From an uncultured Bacilli bacterium (GTDB lineage Bacteria > Bacillota_I > Bacilli_A > RF39 > UBA660), in assembly GCA_947589695.1 (NCBI GenBank), contig CANQBY010000034.1, positions 1 to 9,756 of the forward strand: a DNA stretch of 9,756 bases. Reading direction: 5' to 3'. Position 1 is the first letter of the stretch; each line of letters starts with the position of its first letter. Shown piece after piece: positions 1-6,655 of this stretch. A model generated the notes under the pieces. It made no database searches, was not told the DNA's origin, and saw only the letters and a list, made by a program, of their open reading frames with translations. The translations under genes and the position numbers were made by a program.

Positions 1-77
1 GTTTTACCATGGTCAACGTGTCCAATAGTACCAATATTAACATGCTCTTTAGAACGGTCAAATTTTTCTCTTGCCAT
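1..77 (-). CDS. tuf: Elongation factor Tu, N-terminal part (cut by window edge)
   Basis: The first 25 codons of EF-Tu are present; the gene runs off the left edge. The translation starts MAREKFDRSKEHVNIGTIG and reaches the start of the P-loop (GHVDHGKT), which is diagnostic of EF-Tu, the GTPase that delivers aminoacyl-tRNA to the ribosome. The ATG at 75-77 is preceded by a good GAAAGGAG ribosome binding site about 9 nt upstream. It is the last visible gene of the rpsL-rpsG-fusA-tuf str operon and lies 85 nt downstream of the fusA stop. A plausible promoter in that gap could give it extra transcription, as expected for the most abundant protein of the cell. The N-terminus is unambiguous; the rest cannot be assessed. 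Confidence 0.97.
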   Translation of the reverse strand, partial: MAREKFDRSKEHVNIGTIGHVDHGK

Positions 78-105
78 TATTTTTTTCTCCTTTCAATATA
101 TTATT

Positions 106-134
106 ATTTTATCTAATGCTTGAACTTTTTTCAA
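106..134 (-). promoter_or_regulatory. Possible internal promoter for tuf
   Basis: On the minus strand TTGAAA (129-134) and TAAAAT (106-111) are separated by exactly 17 bp, each one mismatch from the sigma-A consensus. Transcription would start near 99, giving a short leader that carries the tuf ribosome binding site. A small inverted repeat (CTTGAA/TTCAAG, 119-135) overlaps the -35 box but has no following T-tract, so it is not a terminator. In AT-rich DNA chance matches are common, so this is moderate evidence only. Confidence 0.45.
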
Positions 135-152
135 GTATTATTTAACTTTATT

Positions 153-173
153 GTGTTAAATTTTAGTTAACAC
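153..173 (-). other. Hairpin around the fusA stop codon
   Basis: A perfect 7-bp stem (GTGTTAA/TTAACAC) with a 7-nt loop encloses the fusA stop codon (163-165). No U-run follows in the transcript, so it probably does not terminate; transcription should read on into tuf. It may be a processing or 3'-end stabilising element for the upstream part of the mRNA. Confidence 0.35.
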
Positions 174-2235
174 TATTTCTTTTAATGATTTCTTCACTAA
201 TAGACTTTGGAACTTCTTCATAATGATCAAGTGTCATTGTGAAATTTCCACGTCCCTGAGTATTAGAACGCAAACTTGTTGCATACCCAAACATTTCTGC
301 TAAAGGAACCATTGCTTTAATTGATAATGCATTTCCTCGAGACTCTTGTCCCATTGGTTTACCACGACGACTAGTAAGGTCTCCCATAACATTACCCATA
401 TATTCATCTGGTACTATTACTTCAACACTCATAATAGGTTCAAGTAAAACCGGATTACATTTATTCTTAGCTTCTTTTAAAGCCATAGAAGCGGCGATTT
501 TGAATGCCATTTCTGATGAGTCAACATCATGGTAAGATCCATCAAATAATGTTGCTTTAATATCAACCATTGGGTAACCTGCTAAAATACCACCTTGCAT
601 TGCTTCTTGTAAACCTTTATCTGTTACTGGAATATATTCTCTTGGAACAACTCCACCAACGATTGCGTCCACAAATTCATAACCCTTTTCCGGATTTGGT
701 TCAAACTTAATCCAAACATGACCATATTGTCCACGACCACCAGATTGTTTAATGTATTTACCTTCACAATCAGCAGCAGTCTTAATAGTTTCCCGATAAG
801 CAACTTGTGGTTTACCACTATTACATTCTACGTTAAACTCTCTACGCATTCTGTCAATTATAATATCTAGGTGTAACTCACCCATACCAGATAAAACAGT
901 TTGTCCAGTTTCATGGTCAGTTTTAACTCTTAAAGTTGGGTCTTCTTCTACTAACTTTTGTAAAGCTAAAGCCATTTTATCTTGGTCATTTTTACTCTTT
1001 GGTTCAATCGCAATATCAATAACTGGGTCCGGAAATTCCATACCTTTCATGATACATGGATTTTTCTCATCACAAAGAGTATCCGCAGTAGTTGTATTTT
1101 TAAGGCCTACAGCCGCGGCAATTTCACCTGCATAAACCTCCGTAATTTCTTTTCTTTGGTTTGCATGCATTTGTAAAATACGTCCAATTCTTTCTTTTTC
1201 ACCTTTAGTTGAATTAAGAACATAAGAACCACTATGTAAAACTCCAGAATAAACCCGGAAGAAAGATAATCTACCTACATAAGGGTCTGTCATAATCTTA
1301 AATGCTAAAGCAGTAAAAGGTTCTGAATCACTTGGATGTCTCTTAACATCATTGCCATTCATATCAACACAATCGATTGCCTCTACATCAATTGGACTAG
1401 GTAAATAATCAATTACTGCATCAAGCGCAAACTTAACACCCATATTTGATAAAGCAGAACCACACATAACTGGGAAGAATTCTGCCGCTAAAGTACCTTT
1501 ACGAATAGCTTTCTTAATATCTTCAACACTAATTTCTTGACCATCAAGATAAGCCATCATTAATTCATCATCAAACTCTACTGCAGTCTCAATTAATTCG
1601 GCTCTTTTTTCTTCAATTAAATCTTTTAAATCATCAGGAATTTCAATTTCAGTATAATCTTCATGCTCACCACCATCATAATGATAAGCTTTTCTATTTA
1701 AGATATCGACAATTCCATTAAATTCTGATTCTGAACCAATTGGCCACGCAATAGCTTTAGCCTTAGCCCCTAATCTTTTATCGATAGTATCCAAGCTATA
1801 AACAAAATCGGCACCCATTTTATCCATTTTATTAACGAATATCATTCTTGGAACTTTATATTCATTAGCTTGTCTCCATACAGTTTCCGTTTGAGGTTCA
1901 ACTCCAGCTTGAGCATCAAGTAAAGCAATTGCTCCATCTAAAACTCTTAAACTTCTTTGAACTTCAATTGTAAAATCTACGTGTCCTGGAGTATCAATAA
2001 TATTGTAACGATATCCCTTCCAATGTGCAGTTGTTGCCGCACTTGTAATGGTGATACCTCTTTCTTTTTCTTGATCCATCCAGTCCATTTGTGATTCTCC
2101 ATCATGAGTCTCACCAATTTTATGAGTTATACCTGTATGAAATAAAACTCTTTCTGTAAATGTTGTTTTACCAGCATCAATATGCGCCATGATACCGATA
2201 TTTCTAATTTTCTCTAAACTAACATCTCTTGCCAT
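163..2235 (-). CDS. fusA: Elongation factor G
   Basis: EF-G, 690 aa, is the normal length for this translocase GTPase, which moves tRNAs and mRNA through the ribosome and, with RRF, recycles ribosomes. The GTPase motifs are intact: G1 AHIDAGKTT (17-25), the switch I stretch ERGITITSAATT (58-69), G3 DTPGH (81-85) and G4 NKMD (135-138). The later domains are clear, including the GRGQYGHVWIKF stretch of domain IV and a typical GYATSLRSNTQGRGNFTM C-terminal region. The residue after GKTT is Phe, where many EF-Gs have Thr. The ATG at 2233-2235 lies only 6 nt after the rpsG stop and has no recognisable Shine-Dalgarno in front of it, so translation is probably coupled to rpsG. The family call is certain; the start is supported by the conserved N-terminus MARDVSLEKIRNIGIMAHI. 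Confidence 0.98.
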   Translation of the reverse strand: MARDVSLEKIRNIGIMAHIDAGKTTFTERVLFHTGITHKIGETHDGESQMDWMDQEKERGITITSAATTAHWKGYRYNIIDTPGHVDFTIEVQRSLRVLDGAIALLDAQAGVEPQTETVWRQANEYKVPRMIFVNKMDKMGADFVYSLDTIDKRLGAKAKAIAWPIGSESEFNGIVDILNRKAYHYDGGEHEDYTEIEIPDDLKDLIEEKRAELIETAVEFDDELMMAYLDGQEISVEDIKKAIRKGTLAAEFFPVMCGSALSNMGVKFALDAVIDYLPSPIDVEAIDCVDMNGNDVKRHPSDSEPFTALAFKIMTDPYVGRLSFFRVYSGVLHSGSYVLNSTKGEKERIGRILQMHANQRKEITEVYAGEIAAAVGLKNTTTADTLCDEKNPCIMKGMEFPDPVIDIAIEPKSKNDQDKMALALQKLVEEDPTLRVKTDHETGQTVLSGMGELHLDIIIDRMRREFNVECNSGKPQVAYRETIKTAADCEGKYIKQSGGRGQYGHVWIKFEPNPEKGYEFVDAIVGGVVPREYIPVTDKGLQEAMQGGILAGYPMVDIKATLFDGSYHDVDSSEMAFKIAASMALKEAKNKCNPVLLEPIMSVEVIVPDEYMGNVMGDLTSRRGKPMGQESRGNALSIKAMVPLAEMFGYATSLRSNTQGRGNFTMTLDHYEEVPKSISEEIIKRNSVN

Positions 2236-2241
2236 AGTCTA

Positions 2242-2709
2242 TTACCATTTATAATGAGCAAATGCTTTATTTGCTTCAGCCATCTTATGAGTATCTTCTC
2301 TCTTCTTAACTGCGCCACCAACACCATTTGATGCATCAATTAACTCATTTGCTAAATTAATGGCCATTCCCTTTCCATTTCTTGTATTTGCATAATTAAC
2401 AATCCAACGAAGTGCTAATGTTTGAGCTCTCTCATCAGTTACTTCCATCGGTACTTGGTAGTTTGAACCACCAACTCTCCGCGATTTAACTTCTAATGCT
2501 GGCTTAACATTTTCAAGTGCTTCTTTATAAACTTCCATTGGATCTTTACCAGTTTTTTCTTTTATTATGTTAAATGCTTCATAAAGAATTTTCTCAGCTG
2601 TACCTTTTTTTCCATCTTTCATAATTCTATTAACTAACTTAGTAACAGTTTTAGAATTATATATTGGATCAGGTAAAACATCTCTCTTTATTGCTCTTCT
2701 TTTACGCAT
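2242..2709 (-). CDS. rpsG: 30S ribosomal protein S7
   Basis: S7, 155 aa, is one of the primary 16S rRNA binders that nucleates the 30S head and lines the E site. The sequence is typical throughout: MRKRRAIKRDVLPDPIYNSK at the start, the KSRRVGGSNYQVP beta-hairpin region (about residues 75-87), the RWIVNYA stretch and the terminal EANKAFAHYKW. The start at 2707-2709 has a strong AAAGGAGAT ribosome binding site. It follows rpsL by 18 nt and precedes fusA by 6 nt, the standard str operon order. In many bacteria S7 represses its own operon by binding the rpsL-rpsG or an upstream region. Here the rpsL-rpsG gap is too short to hold the E. coli type of structure, so any autoregulation would need another site. 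Confidence 0.98.
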   Translation of the reverse strand: MRKRRAIKRDVLPDPIYNSKTVTKLVNRIMKDGKKGTAEKILYEAFNIIKEKTGKDPMEVYKEALENVKPALEVKSRRVGGSNYQVPMEVTDERAQTLALRWIVNYANTRNGKGMAINLANELIDASNGVGGAVKKREDTHKMAEANKAFAHYKW

Positions 2710-2727
2710 AATCTAATCTCCTTTCTT

Positions 2728-3141
2728 TTAGTTTTTAGGTTTTTTAGTACCGTATTTACTACGACCTTGTTTACGATTATTAACTCCTTGAGTATCAAGT
2801 GTACCACGTACAATGTGATAACGAACACCGATTAAGTCTTTAACACGACCACCACGAACAAGTACAACACTATGCTCTTGTAAATTGTGTCCTTCACCTG
2901 GAATATAACAATCTACTTCTTTACCGTTAGAAAGTCTAACACGTGCATATTTACGTAATGCTGAGTTTGGCTTCTTTGGTGTTTTAGTTCCAACTCTTGT
3001 ACATACTCCACGTTTTTGAGGTCCCTTAGTATCAGTTTGACGTCTAGTCATAACATTATAACCTACTTGTAACACTGGAGATTTACTTTTCTTATTTTTA
3101 CTCTTTCTGTTTTTCTTAACTAGTTGATTAATTGTTGGCAT
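2728..3141 (-). CDS. rpsL: 30S ribosomal protein S12
   Basis: S12, 137 aa, sits at the decoding centre and controls translational accuracy. Its length fits Gram-positive S12, which carries an N-terminal insertion of about 13 residues relative to E. coli. The PQKRGVCTRV and TPKKPNSALRK motifs are present; the two lysines of TPKKPN (56 and 57) are unchanged, so the commonest streptomycin-resistance position is wild type. The GGRVKDL loop holds Asp102, the residue methylthiolated in other bacteria. Two residues later is Ile104, where E. coli and B. subtilis have Pro (KDLPGVRYH). The start at 3139-3141 follows an excellent AGGAGGGAGG ribosome binding site. It is the first gene of the operon and has its own promoter and structured leader. 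Confidence 0.98.
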   Translation of the reverse strand: MPTINQLVKKNRKSKNKKSKSPVLQVGYNVMTRRQTDTKGPQKRGVCTRVGTKTPKKPNSALRKYARVRLSNGKEVDCYIPGEGHNLQEHSVVLVRGGRVKDLIGVRYHIVRGTLDTQGVNNRKQGRSKYGTKKPKN

Positions 3142-3192
3142 TTATTTTCCTCCCTCCTAATTAACACACATCCTGGTGTATCAGAATTCCTA

Positions 3193-3229
3193 TTAAATTA
3201 AGTTCTACCTAGATAGAACCTCAATTTAA
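3193..3229 (-). promoter_or_regulatory. Long hairpin in the rpsL mRNA leader
   Basis: In the minus-strand transcript a 7-bp outer stem (UUAAAUU/AAUUUAA), a one-base bulge and a 9-bp inner stem built on GUUCUA/UAGAAC with a CUAG loop make a hairpin of about 16 bp. No U-run follows, so it is not a terminator. It starts about 5 nt from the predicted transcription start, so the mRNA would begin with a nearly blunt 5' hairpin, a configuration known to protect transcripts from 5'-end-dependent decay. It could also be a site for an autoregulatory ribosomal protein. Confidence 0.55.
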
Positions 3230-3240
3230 AATGCACAAAT

Positions 3241-3270
3241 AATATAACATTATAGTATATGAAATGTCAA
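3241..3270 (-). promoter_or_regulatory. Promoter of the rpsL-rpsG-fusA(-tuf) operon
   Basis: A perfect -35 TTGACA (3265-3270) is followed after 18 bp by -10 TATATT (3241-3246) on the minus strand, predicting a start near 3234 and a leader of about 93 nt before rpsL. A TATAAT lies at 3249-3254 but is only 10 bp from the -35. The str genes therefore have their own promoter and are not simply read through from rplJL-rpoBC. Confidence 0.7.
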
Positions 3271-3337
3271 GTATTTTTTTCATAAATTACCTATTTTTTT
3301 AATCTTTATTTATTAATCAAAATAATATAAATAATAT

Positions 3338-3360
3338 AAAAAACTCTTGAAAACAAGAGC
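3338..3360 (-). terminator. Intrinsic terminator of the tandem-repeat RNA
   Basis: On the minus strand a 6-bp perfect stem CTCTTG/CAAGAG with a TTTT loop is followed directly by six T residues (3338-3343). It stands about 70 nt upstream of the rpsL -35 box. It ends the small transcript that starts near 3469 and insulates the str promoter. Confidence 0.85.
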
Positions 3361-3365
3361 CCATA

Positions 3366-3463
3366 TTTACAACTAGAATCATTTGTATTCCGCACCATCT
3401 AGTGGCGGTTAACATTTGCAACTAGAATCATTTATATTCCGCTCCATCTAGTGGCGGTTAACA
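3366..3463. repeat. Tandem direct repeat, 2 x 49 bp
   Basis: Copy 1 is 3366-3414 and copy 2 is 3415-3463. They match at 46 of 49 positions; the differences are at 3369/3418 (A/G), 3382/3431 (G/A) and 3394/3443 (A/T). The next few bases (TTTA) begin a broken third unit. Each unit contains two CTAG sites and a GTTAAC palindrome. The array is far richer in GC than the DNA around it and fills the body of the candidate small RNA. Confidence 0.95.
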
Positions 3464-3475
3464 TTTAACAATATC

Positions 3476-3504
3476 ACTATAACACTATCTTAATTCCTTG
3501 TCAA
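3476..3504 (-). promoter_or_regulatory. Promoter of the tandem-repeat RNA
   Basis: Minus strand: -35 TTGACA (3499-3504, perfect), 17-bp spacer, -10 TATAGT (3476-3481, one mismatch). The predicted start is near 3469, a G about 6 nt before the first repeat. No protein-coding gene follows before the terminator at 3338-3360, so the promoter appears dedicated to the RNA. About 160 bp further right, up to the ABC gene, I see no other firm feature apart from that gene's promoter. Confidence 0.75.
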
Positions 3505-3643
3505 ACATTTTTTTAATTCAAATTAATCAATTAATTATCATCATATTCCTTTTCCATACTAAACTTATTTATTTTTTACTAATAATCTTTTTACCACTTT
3601 TTTAAAAAAATATCTTTTACCTTTATCCGGCAATTTATTACTC

Positions 3644-3672
3644 TTGACTAAATCTTTAAATAAGCATATAAT
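3644..3672 (+). promoter_or_regulatory. Promoter of the ABC exporter gene
   Basis: TTGACT (3644-3649) and a perfect TATAAT (3667-3672) with a 17-bp spacer. The predicted start near 3679 leaves a leader of about 32 nt containing the AAAGGA ribosome binding site of the ATG at 3711. It would leave only about 7 nt before the upstream in-frame ATG at 3687, which supports the downstream start. Confidence 0.75.
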
Positions 3673-3710
3673 TCTAATATATCCCCATGGATTATTTAGA
3701 AAGGAATAAT

Positions 3711-6275
3711 ATGTTACAACTAAAAAAAATAACTAAAAAATATTTAACTGGTGCTAATACTGTTAGTGCTTTAAAAGGTATTGACTTACAATTTCGCAAA
3801 ACAGAATTTGTAAGTATTTTAGGCCCTTCTGGCTGTGGTAAAACTACATTATTAAACATTATTGGTGGTTTAGATAATTATACCAGTGGTGATTTAATCA
3901 TTAATGGTAAATCTACTAAAAATTTTAAAGATAAAGATTGGGATACTTATCGTAATCATCGCGTTGGTTTTGTCTTTCAAAATTATAACTTAATTCCCCA
4001 TCAAACTGTTTTGGCTAATGTTGAACTTGCCCTAACTCTCGCGGGAATTAAAAAAGAAGAAAGACGGGCCCGGGCTATTAAAGCCTTAAAAGACGTCGGC
4101 TTAGAAGATCAAATTTACAAAAAGCCCAACCAAATGAGTGGTGGTCAAATGCAAAGAGTCGCCATCGCCCGCGCTTTAGTCGGAAATCCCGATATCTTGC
4201 TGGCAGATGAACCAACCGGTGCTCTAGATACTAAAACTAGCCTTCAAATTATGGAATTATTAAAAGAAATATCTCACGAGAAACTAGTAATCATGGTTAC
4301 TCATAATCCCGAATTAGCCATGAATTATTCTACGAGAATTATTAAACTTTTAGACGGCAATGTAATTGATGATTCTAACCCTTATAATATTACCACCGAA
4401 AATGAATCGGAATCTCAAAACGGCAAAACTAATATGAGTTTCCTAACGGCTCTATCTCTAAGTTTAAACAATCTTTTAACCAAAAAAGGCCGCACTATTC
4501 TAACTGCTTTCGCCGGTTCCATTGGAATCATTGGTATTGCTTTAATCTTATCGCTTTCTAGTGGCATGCAAAACTATATTGATAAAGTAGAAGAAGATAC
4601 TTTGTCGAGTTATCCTATCACGCTTCAAGAACAAACAATGGATACTCAAGCTCTTTTAGAGGCCGCCGAAGGTACTACCCATACAGAAATAAACAGAAAA
4701 GATAATGAAATTCATGCTTTAAATATTACTAATGAAATGCTATCCTTAATGAGTAATGGTGCTAAAACCAATAACCTATATGAATTTAAAAAATATATTA
4801 ATACCAATCAAACAGAATTTAATAAATATATGAATAATATCCAATATTCTTATAATTTAAACTTAAATATTTATAAAGAAAATGAAGATAACTCTTATAC
4901 TCAAGTAAGTCCGGATCAAATAATTGACAAAATGGGAATGTCAACTATGAATGAAATGGGTAATTTATTCAGTGGGGGCATGAGCACTTATAATGCTTTT
5001 TCCGAAATGCTTGATAACCGCGATTTAATGCTTGAACAATATGATATTTTAACTGGTCATCTCCCTGAAAATTACAATGAAATAGTAATAACTACTACCA
5101 AAGATTATATGATAAGTGATTATACTTTATATTCTCTAGGTCTTTTAGATAGTGATGAACTTGTCGCCAACTATGAAGCTTTACTTAAAGGTGAAGAAGT
5201 ACCTAAACCAAAAGATTTATCTTATACTTATGATGAATTATTAAATCTTAAATTTAAAGTTTTACTTAATACTGATTATTATGTTAAAAATAATGGAGTT
5301 TGGATTAATGAAGAAAAAGATGAGAAATTTTTAAATAATCTTTTAAATAATGCTTTAGAACTTAAAGTTGTTGGTATTATTAAACCCAAAGAAGAGACTT
5401 TATCCAATACTAATACTTATGGTGGTATCTTATATCCTTCTAGTTTAACTAAATATGTTATAGACAAGATTAATGATAGTTCTATAGCCAAAGAACAACT
5501 TAATAATCCTCATAAAAATATTTTTACTGATCAAGAATTTAGTCAAGAAGAATTTGACTTAAACAAACTTAAACCGGAAGAACTTAAATATTTGCAATCT
5601 CTAGCCATTACTAATCCGGAAATGCTCGCTGATATTATTGCAAATTACCAAGAAAATGCAACTGCTACTTATGAATCTAATCTTGAAAAATTAGGAATCG
5701 TTGATTTAGAACATCCTAGTACTATTAATATATATGCCAAAGATTTTGATTCCAAAGAAGCCTTAAATGATTTAATTACTAAATACAACCAAGAAAACAC
5801 CGAGGAAAATCAAATAACTTATACCGATTTTATCGCGGTTATGATGAGTGGTGCTTCCAATATTATTAATATCATTAGTTATGTTTTAATGGCTTTTGTT
5901 AGTATTTCTCTTGTAGTATCATCCATTATGATTGGTATTATTACTTATATTTCCGTCTTAGAAAGAACCAAAGAAATTGGTATTTTACGAAGTATTGGGG
6001 CTTCTAAAAAAGATATTTCTCGCGTTTTCAATGCTGAAACTCTAATCGTAGGTGCTACTGCCGGAATCTTAGGTATTTTAGTCACAATTATGCTAAATAT
6101 TCCAATTAATATGATTATTAAAAACTTAACCGATATTGGTAATATTTCTAAATTACCTTTCATGGGTGGTTTAATTCTTATCCTAATTAGTATTATCTTA
6201 ACTGTTATCGCGGGTCTCATACCAGCTAAAATGGCTAGTAAAAAAGATCCTGTCGAAGCTTTAAGAACTGAGTAA
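3711..6275 (+). CDS. Fused ABC transporter ATPase-permease, MacB/FtsX type
   Basis: An 854-aa protein with ATPase and permease in one chain. The N-terminal ATPase (about 1-225) has Walker A GPSGCGKTT (38-46), Q-loop Gln90, signature MSGGQMQRV (142-150), Walker B ILLADEPTG (162-170) and switch His198: a complete LolD/MacB-type ATPase. The permease has one membrane segment at about 263-284, an extracellular domain of about 430 residues, then three segments near 717-747, 776-798 and 818-840. The ERTKEIGILRSIGASKKDI loop (about 751-769) is the FtsX/MacB signature facing the ATPase. Such proteins work as dimers and move peptides, lipids or drugs mechanically; the substrate here is unknown. I chose the ATG at 3711 over the in-frame ATG at 3687 because it has an AAAGGA site and starts with the family-typical MLQLKKITKKY. 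It is monocistronic, between its own promoter and a terminator. Confidence 0.93.
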   Translation: MLQLKKITKKYLTGANTVSALKGIDLQFRKTEFVSILGPSGCGKTTLLNIIGGLDNYTSGDLIINGKSTKNFKDKDWDTYRNHRVGFVFQNYNLIPHQTVLANVELALTLAGIKKEERRARAIKALKDVGLEDQIYKKPNQMSGGQMQRVAIARALVGNPDILLADEPTGALDTKTSLQIMELLKEISHEKLVIMVTHNPELAMNYSTRIIKLLDGNVIDDSNPYNITTENESESQNGKTNMSFLTALSLSLNNLLTKKGRTILTAFAGSIGIIGIALILSLSSGMQNYIDKVEEDTLSSYPITLQEQTMDTQALLEAAEGTTHTEINRKDNEIHALNITNEMLSLMSNGAKTNNLYEFKKYINTNQTEFNKYMNNIQYSYNLNLNIYKENEDNSYTQVSPDQIIDKMGMSTMNEMGNLFSGGMSTYNAFSEMLDNRDLMLEQYDILTGHLPENYNEIVITTTKDYMISDYTLYSLGLLDSDELVANYEALLKGEEVPKPKDLSYTYDELLNLKFKVLLNTDYYVKNNGVWINEEKDEKFLNNLLNNALELKVVGIIKPKEETLSNTNTYGGILYPSSLTKYVIDKINDSSIAKEQLNNPHKNIFTDQEFSQEEFDLNKLKPEELKYLQSLAITNPEMLADIIANYQENATATYESNLEKLGIVDLEHPSTINIYAKDFDSKEALNDLITKYNQENTEENQITYTDFIAVMMSGASNIINIISYVLMAFVSISLVVSSIMIGIITYISVLERTKEIGILRSIGASKKDISRVFNAETLIVGATAGILGILVTIMLNIPINMIIKNLTDIGNISKLPFMGGLILILISIILTVIAGLIPAKMASKKDPVEALRTE

Positions 6276-6281
6276 AAAAAG

Positions 6282-6310
6282 AAAGATTAGTTGCAAAGCT
6301 AATCTTTTTT
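6282..6310. terminator. Bidirectional terminator between convergent genes
   Basis: A 9-bp perfect stem AAAGATTAG/CTAATCTTT with an 8-nt loop, flanked by an A-run on the left and a T-run on the right. It should stop the ABC exporter transcript (plus) and the pilin-like operon (minus). The right arm contains the stop codon of the minus-strand gene (6299-6301) and its last codons. Confidence 0.85.
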
Positions 6311-6655
6311 ATATCCTTCTGTAGTATATTTATCACATTTAATAAAAGCCTTATATTTTACAAATTTATCAGTTGTAACTTCCACATAACCTTGACAAAC
6401 ATCTTTATCTTTTTTTAACTCATCTAAATAATTTTTTTCTATTAACTCTTCACTTGTTATTTTAAATGATCCTCCTTGATCAGGATACATAAAATTATCT
6501 GATGTATATTTTTCAGCACTCATTTGTAATTTTTCTTCTAAAGCTTTATATTCTTTATTAACTCCTCTAAGCATAAAACCTAATGTAGTTAAAAGTCCAA
6601 TTACTATTACCACAATTACCGCCCATATCACAAACAGTATCTTTGTTTTCCTCAT
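6299..6655 (-). CDS. Small membrane-anchored protein, paralogue of its upstream neighbour
   Basis: A 118-aa protein of unknown function with a short basic N-terminus (MRKTK), one membrane segment (about 6-28) and an outside domain of about 90 residues. The outside part shares a pattern with the next gene upstream: LEEKL, an A..Y motif, C-x-GYV, then A-aromatic-I-x-C-x-x-Y-x-T-acidic-GY at the end. Cys87 and Cys107 are conserved in both and may form a disulfide. Unlike its neighbour it lacks a clear prepilin cleavage motif. A TTG at 6665-6667 is in frame, but the ATG at 6653-6655 has GGAGAG a few bases upstream and gives a normal start. That ATG overlaps the upstream stop as TAATG, indicating translational coupling. 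It is probably an envelope component working with its neighbour. Confidence 0.75.
   Translation of the reverse strand: MRKTKILFVIWAVIVVIVIGLLTTLGFMLRGVNKEYKALEEKLQMSAEKYTSDNFMYPDQGGSFKITSEELIEKNYLDELKKDKDVCQGYVEVTTDKFVKYKAFIKCDKYTTEGYKKD

Larger units (their letters stand above)
3338..3469 (-). ncRNA. Candidate small RNA with two tandem 49-nt repeats
   Basis: A complete minus-strand transcription unit of about 132 nt can be read: a sigma-A promoter (3476-3504), a predicted start near 3469, two nearly identical 49-nt units, and an intrinsic terminator. No ORF with a ribosome binding site lies inside, and the 49-nt period is not a multiple of three, which argues against a repeat protein. Within each unit ACUAGA can pair with UCUAGU, CCGC with GCGG, and GAAU with AUUC; not all of these can form at once. 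I recognise no known riboswitch, 6S, tmRNA or SRP motif. Promoter, about two tandem units and terminator is the layout of type III toxin-antitoxin antitoxin RNAs, but the next gene downstream is rpsL, not a toxin. Function unknown. Confidence 0.6.

Noticed and set aside
119..135. CTTGAA/TTCAAG inverted repeat between fusA and tuf as a terminator.
   Set aside because: It is short and has no T-run on the minus strand, and termination would cut off tuf.
624..818. A 64-codon open frame on the minus strand inside fusA, and a plus-strand one at 982-1176.
   Set aside because: Both are fully covered by the well-conserved EF-G gene in another frame and have no start signals.
3366..3463. The repeat contains CCGCCACTAGATGG on the minus strand, which resembles the vertebrate CTCF binding consensus.
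   Set aside because: The window is plainly bacterial; the likeness is a coincidence.
3366..3463. Two near-identical units could be read as a minimal CRISPR array.
   Set aside because: The 49-bp units abut directly with no spacer, only two exist, and there are no cas genes; a tandem duplication inside a transcript fits better.
3361..3469. A minus-strand reading frame beginning ATG TTA ACC GCC in each repeat unit as a small peptide gene.
   Set aside because: There is no ribosome binding site, the first copy stops after ten codons, and the 49-nt period breaks the frame.
3687..3710. An in-frame ATG at 3687 would add 8 residues to the ABC exporter.
   Set aside because: It lies about 7 nt after the predicted transcription start with no ribosome site, whereas the ATG at 3711 has AAAGGA and the family-typical start.
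5945..6220. A 91-codon minus-strand frame opposite the end of the ABC permease.
   Set aside because: It is the antisense of conserved FtsX-type membrane segments, which gives artificial hydrophobic frames.
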